64,000 nucleotides of DNA from Petunia secreta (taxonomy: Eukaryota > Streptophyta > Magnoliopsida > Solanales > Solanaceae). The stretch is taken from positions 23,331,501 through 23,395,500 of the forward strand of contig JARKIP010000023.1 of NCBI GenBank assembly GCA_029990175.1. The letters run 5' to 3'. The notes beneath the pieces are model-generated. The model was not told the origin of the DNA, searched no databases, and saw only the letters and a program-made list of their open reading frames with translations. How positions within the stretch are numbered: position 1 is the stretch's first letter; every line of letters begins with the position of its first letter. Positions 1 through 9,770 of this stretch are shown piece after piece. The translations under genes were made by a program, and so were the position numbers.

Positions 1-173
1 CCTCTTGGGTTGGCTGCTCCTCTTCCCGTGGTTGCTCCCCTTGGCGTGGCTGCTCCTCTTGTCGTGGTTGCTCCGCTTGGCATGGATGCTCCTCTTGCCG
101 TGGTTGCTCTTATATTGGTTGCTCATGTCCTTGCAGTGGTAGCAACTATTGAGGAGGAAGGTCGACGAGCCAT
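1..173 (-). pseudogene. Ala/Thr/Arg hexapeptide-repeat ORF, partial at left edge
   Basis: On the minus strand an ATG at 173-171 lies in a good plant start context (AACAAAATGGCT), about 70 bases downstream of a TATA box. It opens a frame starting MARRPSSSIV, followed by six-residue repeats of the type A-T-T-x-R-G (ATTARG, ATTTRG, AATPRG, ATTGRG) encoded by an 18-bp DNA repeat. The frame runs off the window. A TGA at 125-123 interrupts it at codon 17, so it is a pseudogene or the annotated start is wrong. The plus strand is also open through the same repeat (1-183), reading PLxVVA-type hexads, but no plus start is visible. I do not recognise the protein; the coding strand is inferred from the promoter. 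Confidence 0.35.
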
Positions 174-241
174 TTTGTTATAGATTTATTTTTGATTGAA
201 GATTATAGTTGTTGTATAATTTTTTCAATGGTTTGATCGAG

Positions 242-249
242 TATTTATA
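242..249 (-). promoter_or_regulatory. TATA box (TATAAATA) for the 18-bp-repeat ORF
   Basis: TATAAATA is read on the minus strand, about 70 bases upstream of the ATG at 173. The implied leader is about 40 bases and AC-rich, like the leaders of the other small genes in this patch. Confidence 0.4.
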
Positions 250-804
250 GGAGTAAAAAGAGGTAACCGACTTAAGTGTATTGTAGCCATTTGCCAACAC
301 TAGCCGTTATGTGTTTTTTTTATTTTTTGAAGTGACGCATTCGTTGTTTGCTTCAGATTTGAATTATAAAATTAAAAAATAATAGACTATTAGAATGAAA
401 CTTGTTTGTAGCCATTAAGTGTATTGTAGGGGCTAGCCGTTAAGTGTATTATGATGATCAATTTGAAAAATAATAGACTATTGGAACGGCATAAGTAATT
501 TTCAAATATTAATACTAGAACACCTATATGATGATCAATTTGAATTATAAACGTCAAAAATAAATAGACTACTGGACTGAGTTTACGATGATTCATATCA
601 CCATGAAGATGTTCTAACTTCCCCGTCAAGGATTAGGCACCTCCTGTAATCATCATTATTAAAACACGTGGACTAACCCCAATCATTCAATATGAATAGG
701 CACCTCTTCAAATCATCACATATGCAAATGAAAAGGTACCAAGCCTATACAATAACATCTGCATAACAACAACAACGACGACGACAACAACAACAACAAC
801 AACA
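250..804. other. AT-rich intergenic region with the 805 gene promoter at its right end
   Basis: No coding signal. Short phrases recur (gaattataaa..., aataatagact, the string tatgatgatcaatttg), showing old local duplication. The last 60 bases hold a weak TATA-like site (TATACAATA, 746-754) and a CAA/CGA-repeat leader (about 760-804) running straight into the ATG at 805. Confidence 0.4.
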
Positions 805-1098
805 ATGTCTCGCAGAGGAAGGCACCCAAGAGCACCAGAACACGATAGTAGAGTGCCAAGTTTCACTGAAATCGATCATCTCCATGAAGATATTGCATCC
901 TTGACCTCAGATGTTGATCAGTTTGCAGTATATATTGGAAATGTGGAGTATCGAGTGATGCAATTAAGGACTAGGTTCGAAGAATTCCGTAAGAATATGA
1001 ATCTTATCAAGCGTATGCTCCGTGGTATTCAAGTTGAACTCAAGATTGACCCCCAGAACTACCCTTCACCACCACATCCTCTAGTGGCACATACGTGA
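805..1098 (+). CDS. Small coiled-coil protein with proline-rich tail, copy 1
   Basis: Intact 97-residue ORF. It has a basic N-terminus (MSRRGRHPR), a long amphipathic heptad-like helix about residues 20-75 (IDHLHEDIASLTSDVDQF and onward), and a short C-terminal tail with the motif DPQNYPSPPHP. It has no signal peptide or membrane segment. Its architecture is shared with the minus-strand ORF at 4045-4335, whose tail reads NPEQFDTPPNSP, and with a broken plus-strand copy at 4712-4943 whose tail reads NLDDYITSPPPP. This makes a small diverged local family. The start is the first ATG after a CAA-repeat leader. Function is unknown; a helix-mediated dimer or partner-binding protein is only an inference. 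I do not recognise a named family. Confidence 0.55.
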   Translation: MSRRGRHPRAPEHDSRVPSFTEIDHLHEDIASLTSDVDQFAVYIGNVEYRVMQLRTRFEEFRKNMNLIKRMLRGIQVELKIDPQNYPSPPHPLVAHT

Positions 1099-1413
1099 AA
1101 TGAAGAAATAATATTGTTTGAATAATCTCCTTTTAAATCTAGTCATTTAATTTTCTATTTGTTTTGAGTGTCGTGTTTTGGCGTCTTGTCCTTTAATTTT
1201 CAGTACAATTTATGCATGTTTTGAATATTTATGAATATTGTTTTGCATTACACTGAACATCACGTTTACATTATTAAAACATTTGTATGATGATTAATTT
1301 GAATTATATACTACAAAAATAATAGACTTTTGGAACGCCATTAGTAAATGCTCGAAACATTAAGTTAAACGTTTAAATATAAAAATCTTAGCTACTATGA
1401 ACAACAATTGATA
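1099..1413. other. AT-rich spacer
   Basis: 3' flank of the coiled-coil ORF. It contains a copy of the aaaaataatagact(a/t)ttggaacg phrase also seen near 466-490, so it belongs to the same old local duplication. No other feature seen. Confidence 0.3.
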
Positions 1414-1815
1414 TCAAATAAACCTAGCTACTATGAAACCAAAAAATAAAACTGCCCAAAACAATAAGAAATACATCTTCGAACGTTTTAATTTAGCCTC
1501 TAACTTATTAATCTTCAATAAATTTCTAGTATTACAAGCCCCTAATTTGTCCACTTCCTTCACCAAATTGGCCCTTTCTTCACAAACTTCATCCAGTAAA
1601 ATTTTTAACTTATTTATAATCAATGTAGTAGGCTGGAGATACTCCTCATCACACCATTCTCAAAATTCACAATTGCTAATACCCTTGTGGGGACACTTGC
1701 AAAATTTTCGTCCAGCATTCGACTGTGTGCTCGCCGTGAATTGAATCGCAGGTAAGCCACACCAACATCGACGTTGTTGAGAGGAGCTGCGAGAACAAGT
1801 TGATCCTTGATACAT
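1414..1815 (-). pseudogene. GRF-type zinc-finger protein with C-terminal membrane anchor, broken
   Basis: Minus-strand frame from an ATG at 1815. It reads a Ser/Cys-rich start, then CWCGLPAIQF, NAGRKFCKC and CEF-stop-EWCDEEY. This is the plant GRF zinc finger (pattern C-x-C-G ... NPGRkF..C ... C-x-F-F-x-W-x-D-E). Next come a coiled coil (INKLKILLDEVCEERANL onward) and a C-terminal hydrophobic helix (YFLLFWAVLFFGFIVARFI). This zinc finger plus coil plus anchor layout is that of the uncharacterised At4g04775-like plant family. A TGA inside the finger, where the second aromatic of the F-F/W motif should be, truncates it. A TATA-like site on the minus strand near 1881-1892 and a CT-rich leader precede it. 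GRF fingers bind nucleic acid in better known proteins; a role here is unproven. Confidence 0.65.
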
Positions 1816-2061
1816 GGTCTGGTACTTTACTGGTTAAGTTGAGTTAAAAAGAAGAAGAAGAAGTAGAGAGGGTAGAAGACCTAATTTATATTTGAGAGAT
1901 GGGTAAAAAGACCTAATTTATTGAATAGTTGGGGTTAGTCCACATATTTTAATTTTAATGTGTGGTGGGTCATTTAATTCTTTCCGGAGCGGGTTAATGG
2001 AATGTGTCGGATTAAGGCAAGTTGTGGAGCGGGCCGCTCCATGTATTTTTGAATTAGAAAA

Positions 2062-2290
2062 CCATGTTTGGCACGTACAAGAGATCATTCTAATATCTCT
2101 AAAAAAATATATCCTCTGTATTAGAGCTAATGCATCCATAACAAACACCAAAAGACATGCTTGGAACAAGTAAGATTGATTTGTTTAAGATTGTGTGTAT
2201 GGATTTCTAACAAAAATGTATGCATTTATAGATACGTTTTGAAACCGTCAGTTTATTTAAAATTTTCTAATATTAATGCAAAAACATCTA
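2062..2290. repeat. Duplicated promoter/leader segment, locus 1
   Basis: Two blocks recur nearby. Block 2137-2166 (caccaaaagacatgcttgga) recurs at about 4466-4495. Block 2196-2290 (tgtgtatgg ... aaaaatgtatg ... tatagat ... ccgtcag) recurs at 4389-4450, where it is the promoter of the 4045-4335 gene and contains its minus-strand TATA box. Block 2062-2135 recurs at 3255-3320. Here the promoter copy (TATAAATGC on the minus strand) leads to no recognisable CDS, so it is an orphan copy. Confidence 0.5.
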
Positions 2291-3120
2291 ATTTACGTTA
2301 CGAACATGAGTTTGTATGTTCAGTTCATAATAGGTGCCTAATTTAATATGTATTGTTTTAATCTTGAATATGATTGTAAAAAGAAACTATAGAACATGAC
2401 TAGATTATTAAGGCTTTATAATGGTTAAATCATCAAAATATAAATTATTCACTTAGTTAAAACAACATATAATGAAATCCTCAATAAATGAGTAATCGCT
2501 TTCATTAGATATAAATAAGTAATCACTTTCAATAGATATAAATGAGTGGTCACTCTAATAGACATAAATGAGTAAACACTTTCAATAGACATATTATTAA
2601 GTAATCACTTTGAATACACATAAATGATGCATCACAATCAATACTTGTATGATTTAAAGTCTTAGTTGTGGTAGATACACGAATAATGTGTGTAATTTGT
2701 GAATGAAATTGTATATTTGTTCAAATCGATTAGTAATGTGTCTAACTAGTGGATAGAACGTCTAATCTATACTACAATTTGTTAGAATATACTTCTTAAT
2801 GATTAAAAGTGTTACTTTTAATTGAAGTAAAATCAAAACTAAACTCCTAATCCAAATAACTTAATAATTATATTTTGGTATAATTAACAACATATATTTG
2901 GTTTTACTTACACATAGCATGTCTTGGAATCTTAATAAACTACTAACCCATTGTTTAACCAGGTCAATGATCCTTATATTAGTATTTCTTAACTAATCCT
3001 TAATGGGGCAGTAAGAACATCGTCATGGTGATATAGAACATCGTAAACACATTCGGGAACTTACCAAAGTCGGTCCAGAACAGGCTATTGGATGTTCTTA
3101 ATATGTTTGACATTTTTGCA
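2291..3120. other. AT-rich intergenic region with short decayed repeats
   Basis: 2475-2640 holds four to five imperfect copies of a roughly 35-bp phrase (agtaatcact-ttcaatagacataaatga). 3010-3110 holds a cluster of GAACAT/ATGTTC words like the clusters inside and beside the MULE transposase. No coding sequence recognised. Confidence 0.35.
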
Positions 3121-3165
3121 GTTTGGGGTTAGGGATCGGGGTTCAGGGTTAGGGTTAGGGTTGAA
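3121..3165. repeat. Short TTAGGG/GGTTAGGG-like tract
   Basis: Five to six degenerate GGGTTAGG/GGGTTCAG units. It is too short and of the wrong register for the usual plant telomere repeat TTTAGGG, so I record it only as simple sequence. Confidence 0.35.
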
Positions 3166-3254
3166 ACACCCTTTCTAATGTTCCGACCGCCAAAAAAATA
3201 CTTTTTTTTAGAGGAAATGCGTTTCATTTTGAATGAACGAATTAATAGATAACT

Positions 3255-3320
3255 ATGTTTGAAACGTACAAAAGAACGTTCTAATATCTCAAAAAAATAT
3301 ATCCGCTCTATTTTATATAA
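3255..3320. repeat. Second copy of the 2062-2135 segment
   Basis: Matches 2062-2135 over atgtttgaaacgtacaa...ttctaatatctc(t)aaaaaaatatatcc with small differences. On the minus strand both encode a phrase containing IxRIYFF, but reading frames are not conserved outside it, so it is treated as non-coding repeat. Confidence 0.45.
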
Positions 3321-3321
3321 A

Positions 3322-4044
3322 AAGGGACGCGCGTGGAACAAATAAAAAGGTGGGGCTTTTATGACAACCCCAAAAGTTTTAATTAAAAAGGCGGTTGATC
3401 AGTCTTACCAATTCCATCATTTCAAACATCGAACACCCGCCCCTTTCTTCTCTTACACACTTCTCAAGTCTTCTTCTCGAGTCTTCTACACAATATTTTC
3501 GTCTACATCGTTGCCGGCCATCTATATTTTTCCGGTAACATGTAAAGGTAAATTTTGAACTATATTGATGTTCATAAAGTGGATCGGGGTTTTTTTTGCT
3601 ATTTTTCTATTTCGATAAAGCTAGGGTTTTTACGCCTTCTTACTGGTTGTGGACTGAAATTCTCTGCTTTTGTTGATTTTTTCGTCAAATAGTGTTTTGT
3701 TGTTGTACAAATAGAAGCTTTTTCATGTTTATGTTATTACGATGTAAAGACCATACTCTTTCTGCTATGTCAAACATCTTCATACGATGCTCTGAACGTG
3801 TGTTAGGATGTTTCAAGTTGCTGATGAAGTTTAGTTGTATTTTGTTAAAAGAAATTAGGCGTTCAACAATATGTAATGGAAGTATGATCAAGTTAACACA
3901 TAATCTGATAATTTTCATTCATAAATAAGGAAACAAAATACATATGTACTTGATATAATGCTTAAACAAAAGTACTAGATATAATACTTAAACAAAAGTA
4001 CTACATATGATGCTTCATAGTATGTAATAGAACAAGATATATAA
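3322..4044. other. Intergenic region, possible orphan leader
   Basis: Contains a pyrimidine-rich stretch (3410-3540) that resembles a plant 5' leader, followed by a possible GT splice-like site near 3535. No exon beyond it could be recognised. 3920-4010 holds three short repeats of gtactagatataatgcttaaacaaa. Nothing else seen. Confidence 0.25.
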
Positions 4045-4335
4045 CTAATTGTCAGCATTGGGAGAATTTGGAGGAGTATCAAACTGCTCCGGATTCATCC
4101 CTTGTTGGAAAAGGAGTGCAAAAAGCATTCTTTCAATACGCTCTGTGCGTTGAATTAACACTTGCCTTATACTCCATATATCAGCAGACAAGCGGTCCAT
4201 ATTATGGTTGATTGCAGTGATGTCAGTTTGTATACCGGCGATATCCCAGCCTATGTTTCCATAATATTCGTTATGGTCAGGTTGCGCTGGGGCATAGTGG
4301 CCATTAGCAACAACCTTGTTTTGGTGGTTTTCCAT
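4045..4335 (-). CDS. Small coiled-coil protein with proline-rich tail, copy 2
   Basis: Intact 96-residue minus-strand ORF. The N-terminus is polar and Tyr/Gly/Asn-rich (MENHQNKVVANGHYAPAQP). Residues about 28-78 form an amphipathic helix with repeated Ile/Met/Leu spacing (IQTDITAINHNMDRLSADIW, then IERMLFALLFQQG). The tail is NPEQFDTPPNSPNADN. It has the same length, order of parts and tail type as the ORF at 805-1098 on the other strand. A TATA box (TATAAAAACATAC, minus strand 4424-4412) and a leader of about 60 bases ending CACAAACACAAATGG support transcription. Upstream sequence is duplicated at 2137-2290. Function unknown; not a recognised family. Confidence 0.55.
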   Translation of the reverse strand: MENHQNKVVANGHYAPAQPDHNEYYGNIGWDIAGIQTDITAINHNMDRLSADIWSIRQVLIQRTERIERMLFALLFQQGMNPEQFDTPPNSPNADN

Positions 4336-4411
4336 TTGTGTTTGTGGTTTATGAAGTAATTTTGATAATTCAAGGAAGAGGATAATTGTGTGTATGGCGG
4401 AACAAGAAAAT

Positions 4412-4424
4412 GTATGTTTTTATA
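4412..4424 (-). promoter_or_regulatory. TATA box of coiled-coil copy 2
   Basis: TATAAAAACATAC on the minus strand, about 77 bases upstream of the ATG at 4335. The segment is duplicated at 2220-2235. Confidence 0.45.
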
Positions 4425-4711
4425 GATGAATTTTGCACCCGTCAGAAATTTACAATTCTTTAACATAAAAAACACCAAAAGACGTGCTTGGAACATTGAA
4501 AAGACTTTCACTATTCTCTAGACAATGTATCTGAATTATGAATTAATGCCTCATTTTGTATGCAGGTTTTGATGCTTTCACTCCTTTTAATTACACAAGC
4601 CAACCCTTCGTTTGAATCAGCATGACTCTTGGGAAGAAGACTCACTCTATAAATAGGTTATATATTTCACAGGTTTTTAATCTCATAGAACTCTAACAAA
4701 AAAAAATCAAC

Positions 4712-4943
4712 ATTGTGCGCAAACCACACTACAAGACTAAGGATCTGCAAAGTGACATTGACGAGATAAGAAAGCGCCTTCGTGAAGTATGCAGACGTCA
4801 ATAAGCTGACCTCTGCAGAATAGCTAGGGTTCTGCGCATTCTTCTGCAGGTGTATAGCAAGAACCTGGATGACTACATAACCTCCCCCCCACCAATTCCC
4901 CAGCATCACCACCACCACCACCACCCGCTGGTCCTGAAATGTA
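4712..4943 (+). pseudogene. Small coiled-coil protein, copy 3, broken
   Basis: A plus-strand frame reads KDLQSDIDEIRKRLREVCRR, a TAA at 4802-4804, then ADLCRIARVLRILLQV, then NLDDYITSPPPPIP, a His run and PLVL. The helix and the Tyr-x-(S/T)-Pro-Pro tail match copies 1 and 2, and the ending HPLV matches copy 1. It lacks an ATG in register (ATTGTG where the start is expected) and has the in-frame stop, so it is dead. A TATA box (TATAAATAG, 4648-4656) and a polyA-rich leader remain in place, spaced like those of an active gene. A run of seven His codons (cat/cac repeats) sits in the tail. Confidence 0.5.
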
Positions 4944-5079
4944 ATCTTTTTGTTTTTATTTTTATTTTTATGAATTTTAATGAAAGGCCATTATTTTAAA
5001 AGCATATCGTAGCATATTTCTGATAGCTTAAAAAATAGGGCTTAAAATAATAAGATGTTACATGATAAAAAAATTAAAT

Positions 5080-7650
5080 TGTTCAAGATTAAAATTCAAA
5101 AAGCAACACTTTGGGAGAATTGCCCACTATCCACTCGTCTTGGGCAAGTAGTTCTTTTGTGGCCTGACCTTTTGCAGATGCTATATTTCTTTCTCCTACT
5201 TGAAAATACTTCACCAACTAATGATATCCACTTTTTCGTTCGTCTACCCTTACCCACGTCGATGAAAGGATGTAATATTTTTCTCTCAAGCAGCTCAGGA
5301 GGAACATTCTAAAATTCTTCCGAGGGAATAGCATTGATCGGTTCTGCATAGGCAAGCATATATGACTCTAACTTGTAATATGGAGAAGTGAAGTTATAGA
5401 CGCACGCTCCATAATCTTCTGGACGCAGCATTCTGATAGATGCCATAGCATGTTTACAGGGTATTAAGTCAATTTGATACTCTCTACGCGTACAAATTCT
5501 GTTGTGTAAATCGACTTCTGCTCCCAGGCCTGGACTGATGATGGTGAAATCATACGTACCTTTACGACTAATTACGAGCTTACCCCTTCCTCCATGTTGA
5601 ATCTTATTTTTCCTTCAATTGAAAGGACACATATGGTTGAAACCTCGAGGAACTCCGTAGCTCTCACATGAAATTTTTCACTAAATGTTCGATTGATATG
5701 ATTTAATAGGGCAACAATAGGATATTCTCTTTCATCCCTCAGCATTGCACTTATGGACTCATCAATGTTCGAGGTCATCACTGCAAACCTGAAATTGTAA
5801 CAAACAAACGAAGACTTTAATGCTAAATACTTCTAATCCAAATGCAAACATTAAGCATGCGATCTGAACATCAATTAGAATGTTCTCGGCATAATTGCCA
5901 TGTAAACATAGAACATTCCAAAGTAAGGTTCAGAACATTGGTATGAATGTTCATAGTCGTGTACCGGTGCCCAAGGAAAAAGCATATGCTTCATTTATGG
6001 AACCCCACGTCATCTTGAAGATATCTGGCAACCCTTGGATCGTTGTCTTCGATTTGCTTAAAGTGTGTTCTGAAATCCTCCACACGATATGCATCTGTTG
6101 CCAAGTAATAGGACCCTAGGTGGTCTCCAAACTGAAACTTTGTACGGATATTTTTAGCAAGGTGCCTCGTGAAAACTCCGTAGTGAGCTTGGGGAAACCA
6201 CTTGGAAACTTATTTTTCTATGCTTTTATGCCTATATGAAATGAAGCTCAACTCATCATTGTACTGAGCTATGTCAACCAATTGTTCGAAAAAAAATCAT
6301 AAGAAGCATCACATTCTTTGTCCATAACACAGAATGCAACATGGAATATGTGCTTCTCTGCATCCTGGGCAACGGCAGACAACAATACGCCGCCATACTT
6401 GCGTGACAAATGAGTCCCATCAATAGCTAGGACTTTCCTCTTATATACAAAACTACTAATCCAAGATCCTTAAGATATAAAAAAAAATACTTAAACCTCC
6501 CACAACTATCAACCTTCAAAGCAGTCTTGCTTCTAATATTTTGGGACCTTACCATATAACTGTATGCCTCCAAAATTTCATAACTGTGTTCATGTGTCCC
6601 TCTTGCTATTGCCTTTACAATCTCACACCCCTTCAAACTTTTTCAATAACTAATGTTGCATCTCAACTCTCTGTTAAATGCAACTCTGATGTCTTTTGGT
6701 GTTATTCATTTCCCCTCAATGTACCTATCTTTCATGTATTCACCAACAACATCAGACGTGGCATGTGTATAGTGGCTTTGCAGGTGCTGCACACCACACG
6801 TGTTCTCGCCATTGTAGATTGTGATATAAAACGTATCACTACTATGATACCTTAATGCTCGAAGTCACCACTTGCAATTTGCATCAACACATTGGGCATA
6901 AAACAACTTTTTTGTATTCTTCACAGCTTTGAAAGAAAAAGGCTTCCTTACTGCAGTAAGCCTCAACTTCACCACTTATTCTCGCTTGTTCTTGAAAGTC
7001 ATACCCTTTACAAAACCTGTGCCATCTTCTCTAAAAAAATTGTTGCGACTTCTCTGTGATTGTACTCTTCCTGAAGGATTACCAACTACTTCTCCACCTT
7101 CTTCAACACCTTTTCCATCACCACATTCTTCATCTTCTTCATCTGCTTCTCCACCTTGTTTTAATTCATCTTCATCCATCTCAACATGCATATCTTGTTC
7201 ATTTGAACTTGAAATTCCTTCAGGCCTTAGAATCATACTAACCCTTAGTGTTGGCCTAGCACCAGATGGGTCAACATCGGCCATATATAGCTGAATATCA
7301 TCATCGGTCCTAATTTTAGATGGAGCAGTCTTTTCTTTTGCGGCAATACTCAGCATATATGAAATTCAAAGATCTCTAGGATCATCACTTACCTCCCCAA
7401 CTGCGTATGATTTTGTTGACAAGTTTATCATATGTAACATTCCTACTCACAAGGATAGGTCTTGTCTCTTTCACCTTAGGAATCCAAGCATAACATTTCG
7501 AGCGCTCCACCCATTCACCGAGATAATCAACTCCTAGTAGTATGTCCCTTATTACTTTAATAATATCTGCAAGATAGGATAAATATTCATCAAATGTGGT
7601 CCACACAGCAAAAGATACCGGAACATTCAAAAACAGATCCAAACATATTA
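5080..7650 (-). pseudogene. Mutator-like element (MULE/MuDR-type) transposase, decayed
   Basis: Read right to left. An N-terminal PB1-like domain (7642-7385, GEW ... YAWIPKV) continues at 7356. A Glu/Asp-rich linker follows (7100-7200). The DNA-binding region is about 6960-6650 (YAQCVDANCKW, IYNGENTC, HATSDVVGEYM). The catalytic core at 6640-6260 contains AIDGTHLSRKYGGVLLSAVAQ, with the first catalytic Asp, and CDASYDFF. At 6120-5990 is YYLATDAYRVEDFRTHFKQI. After an intron-like gap ending in a TTTGCAG acceptor near 5782 come MTSNIDESISAML and REYPIVALLNHINRTF. A SWIM-type zinc segment (CKHAMA, near 5450) and a CCHC knuckle (YSICKRSGHKRTTC, 5195-5150) end it. Many frameshifts and stops are present, and the first Cys of the knuckle is Tyr. 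I could not find convincing terminal inverted repeats. Confidence 0.8.
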
Positions 7651-9100
7651 AAGGATGTTTAAGAACACAAGCATACCAATGTGGAACATCTATACATCAG
7701 TTCCGACCATCTATAAAATGTTCCAACATTATGAATAGCATTTATTGAACATGCTTTAAGATGTTTCGGGCAACTAATATTATGTTCCGTAACTCTGACT
7801 AAATCGTACGAGCATTGTAGAATATTTTATAGGATGTTTCGATTGTGAATTTAAGATGTTTCAAAACAACAACATTCTAATTTGAAAACCTGGGTTTTTA
7901 TAAAAAATAGATAAAAATGAGGAAGACGAAGGTTTACACTTACAGGAGCTGTCAAGCTTTCCAATTTGAACAACTGCTCAATCAGTAAATGTTATTAAAA
8001 TAGATTTATGTAAATAAAAAAACTTGAGGGGCTTTTAAAATATTAGTCATTAGTACTAATCTTAAAAGTGTCCCTCTCACCTATTTTTTGAGACGAGTCT
8101 CTTATAACTATACAAAGACTTGAGAGTCCTTCTTACCCAAAAACCTCGACTAATATCCCACCCGAAAGAATATTATATTTTATTTCATTTCATTTGTACG
8201 AATTTTTTTAAAAAATACGAATACTTTTAAAATAGTGATAAGAATTGAAGGATTCATGTATACATATACAAAATCTATACTAATATATAGATTAACTAAA
8301 ACATAAATTTAAGAACTTACTTGTTCTCCTTATAAAGAAAGCGGAAGGATCTTGAATCGTGGCTGAAATTACTGACCGTCGGTGGTTGTCACAGTAACGG
8401 AGCAACCCCCTTATCCGCAGTCTAAACACACAATATTTGGTAGAGAGGAGTAGTAGGAAGAGCAGTAGAAAAATACTATCTTTTCTCGGTGTTTTACTAA
8501 AAGTACTATCTTTTCTCTATGTATTACTGTGTATTTATTAGCTTATATAAAATAGTCGTCCTTTTATATGACTCTACTAGATAATTAATATAAGTTACCT
8601 GGATAGACTTTAAGAGCACTCATTTATGTGTGGACTCTTAAACAGATAAATCCAACAAGAATCTATTATATTTGCATGATTATAAAAATTCTTATTATAT
8701 ATAAAATATAAAGTTTAAATTAAATTATTTAAAAATTATAATCCTTTGAAGAACGGACTAAAAAAATGAATGGTCACATGACTGAAAGATAAAGGTTACA
8801 TAGTTTCCCCCGGATGAAATACCAGTTTCCACCACCAATTTTAAGAGAAGATTTTCCCATTAGTGCTATTGCTTCAACAACTCGTGCAAAACACATTGTG
8901 CTTCTGGAACAAAAAGTAATCCCTTACTTCAGTTCTTTTGGTTTGAAGTTGAGCCCAATTTCAAATGAGAAGTATAAAATTGAGCCCAACTTTACATCAA
9001 AAGTTTGAAATTGAGCGAACTTTAAACTCAGTTTGAAGTTGGCTATACTTTGCAAAAAAAATTAAAAGAAGTAACACTTTAATGGTGCTGAGAAATGCCT
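7651..9100. other. AT-rich region flanking the MULE
   Basis: 7620-7880 is dense in GAACAT/ATGTTTC words, matching clusters at 5868-5960 (inside the transposase intron) and 3010-3110. 8930-9040 holds three copies of a phrase like gaagttgagcccaa(c/t)tt. No gene recognised; the 64-residue ORF at 8814 has no supporting features. Confidence 0.3.
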
Positions 9101-9149
9101 AATAAGTTGTGTATTTGCCTAAATCAGATGAGGAATACAATTGAATTTG

Positions 9150-9690
9150 TTAAGGGGTTTAGAAGCGGCTGTATCAAAGTTGGTAAAAGCAAGAAAGTAA
9201 CAAGTAATGACGAATAATAAGGACACAAAATGAGCAATTTCACTGTGAAGCTTTGAGATTACAATTGGGCAGAGTTTTGCCTATATTTCTGAATGCTTTT
9301 ACAAGATAAAATAAGTGCTATTTATAGATAATGAATTAGAGACAATTAAGGGCATTAGTTAGCCCATTTTCCTTGTACGGATCATGGAGTGACCCACGAT
9401 CTCTTCCATTAATATTGAGATCGTGGAAGGAGATCGTGAGCATTAACTACTCTGAGATCGAATCTTTTGTCCCGATGCTAGCCTTTGCCTGCCTCGGGGC
9501 CTCGAACCATTTATTTACCCGAGGCGATTATACTCTGCGAGGAGAATATCATTTGGCCTCGGAGCTTAGCCTCGGTTGTCTTTGCATCAATTCTGCGAAT
9601 GACTCATAACTTCTATACAAAGTATCCCAAACCCTACATTGGATGCCACATGTGCAAGCTATGTTTTCATCAATACAAGTTGTCCAGCTA
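9150..9690 (-). repeat. LTR-like fragment of an unidentified retroelement
   Basis: The minus strand shows a TATA box (CTATAAATAGCAC, near 9325), and the region upstream of it is rich in cctcgg/gaggc words (9490-9580), a base composition unlike the surroundings. It looks like the U3/R part of an LTR. No partner LTR or coding region is attached. Confidence 0.3.
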
Positions 9691-9770
9691 AAGTTTTACC
9701 ATTTCTCTGACCATTTATTCAAATTTTAAAGAAATATGTTGCTTCTAAATCAGATTTGGTGGAAAACATG

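Noticed and set aside
3121..3165. Interstitial telomere
   Set aside because: Only a few degenerate units and not the plant TTTAGGG register.
4667..4924. Minus-strand ORF with Val/Gly-rich start
   Set aside because: Antisense of the His/Pro codons of the third coiled-coil copy.
8814..9008. 64-residue ORF
   Set aside because: Overlaps short direct repeats (gaagttgagccc) and lacks any promoter or family feature.
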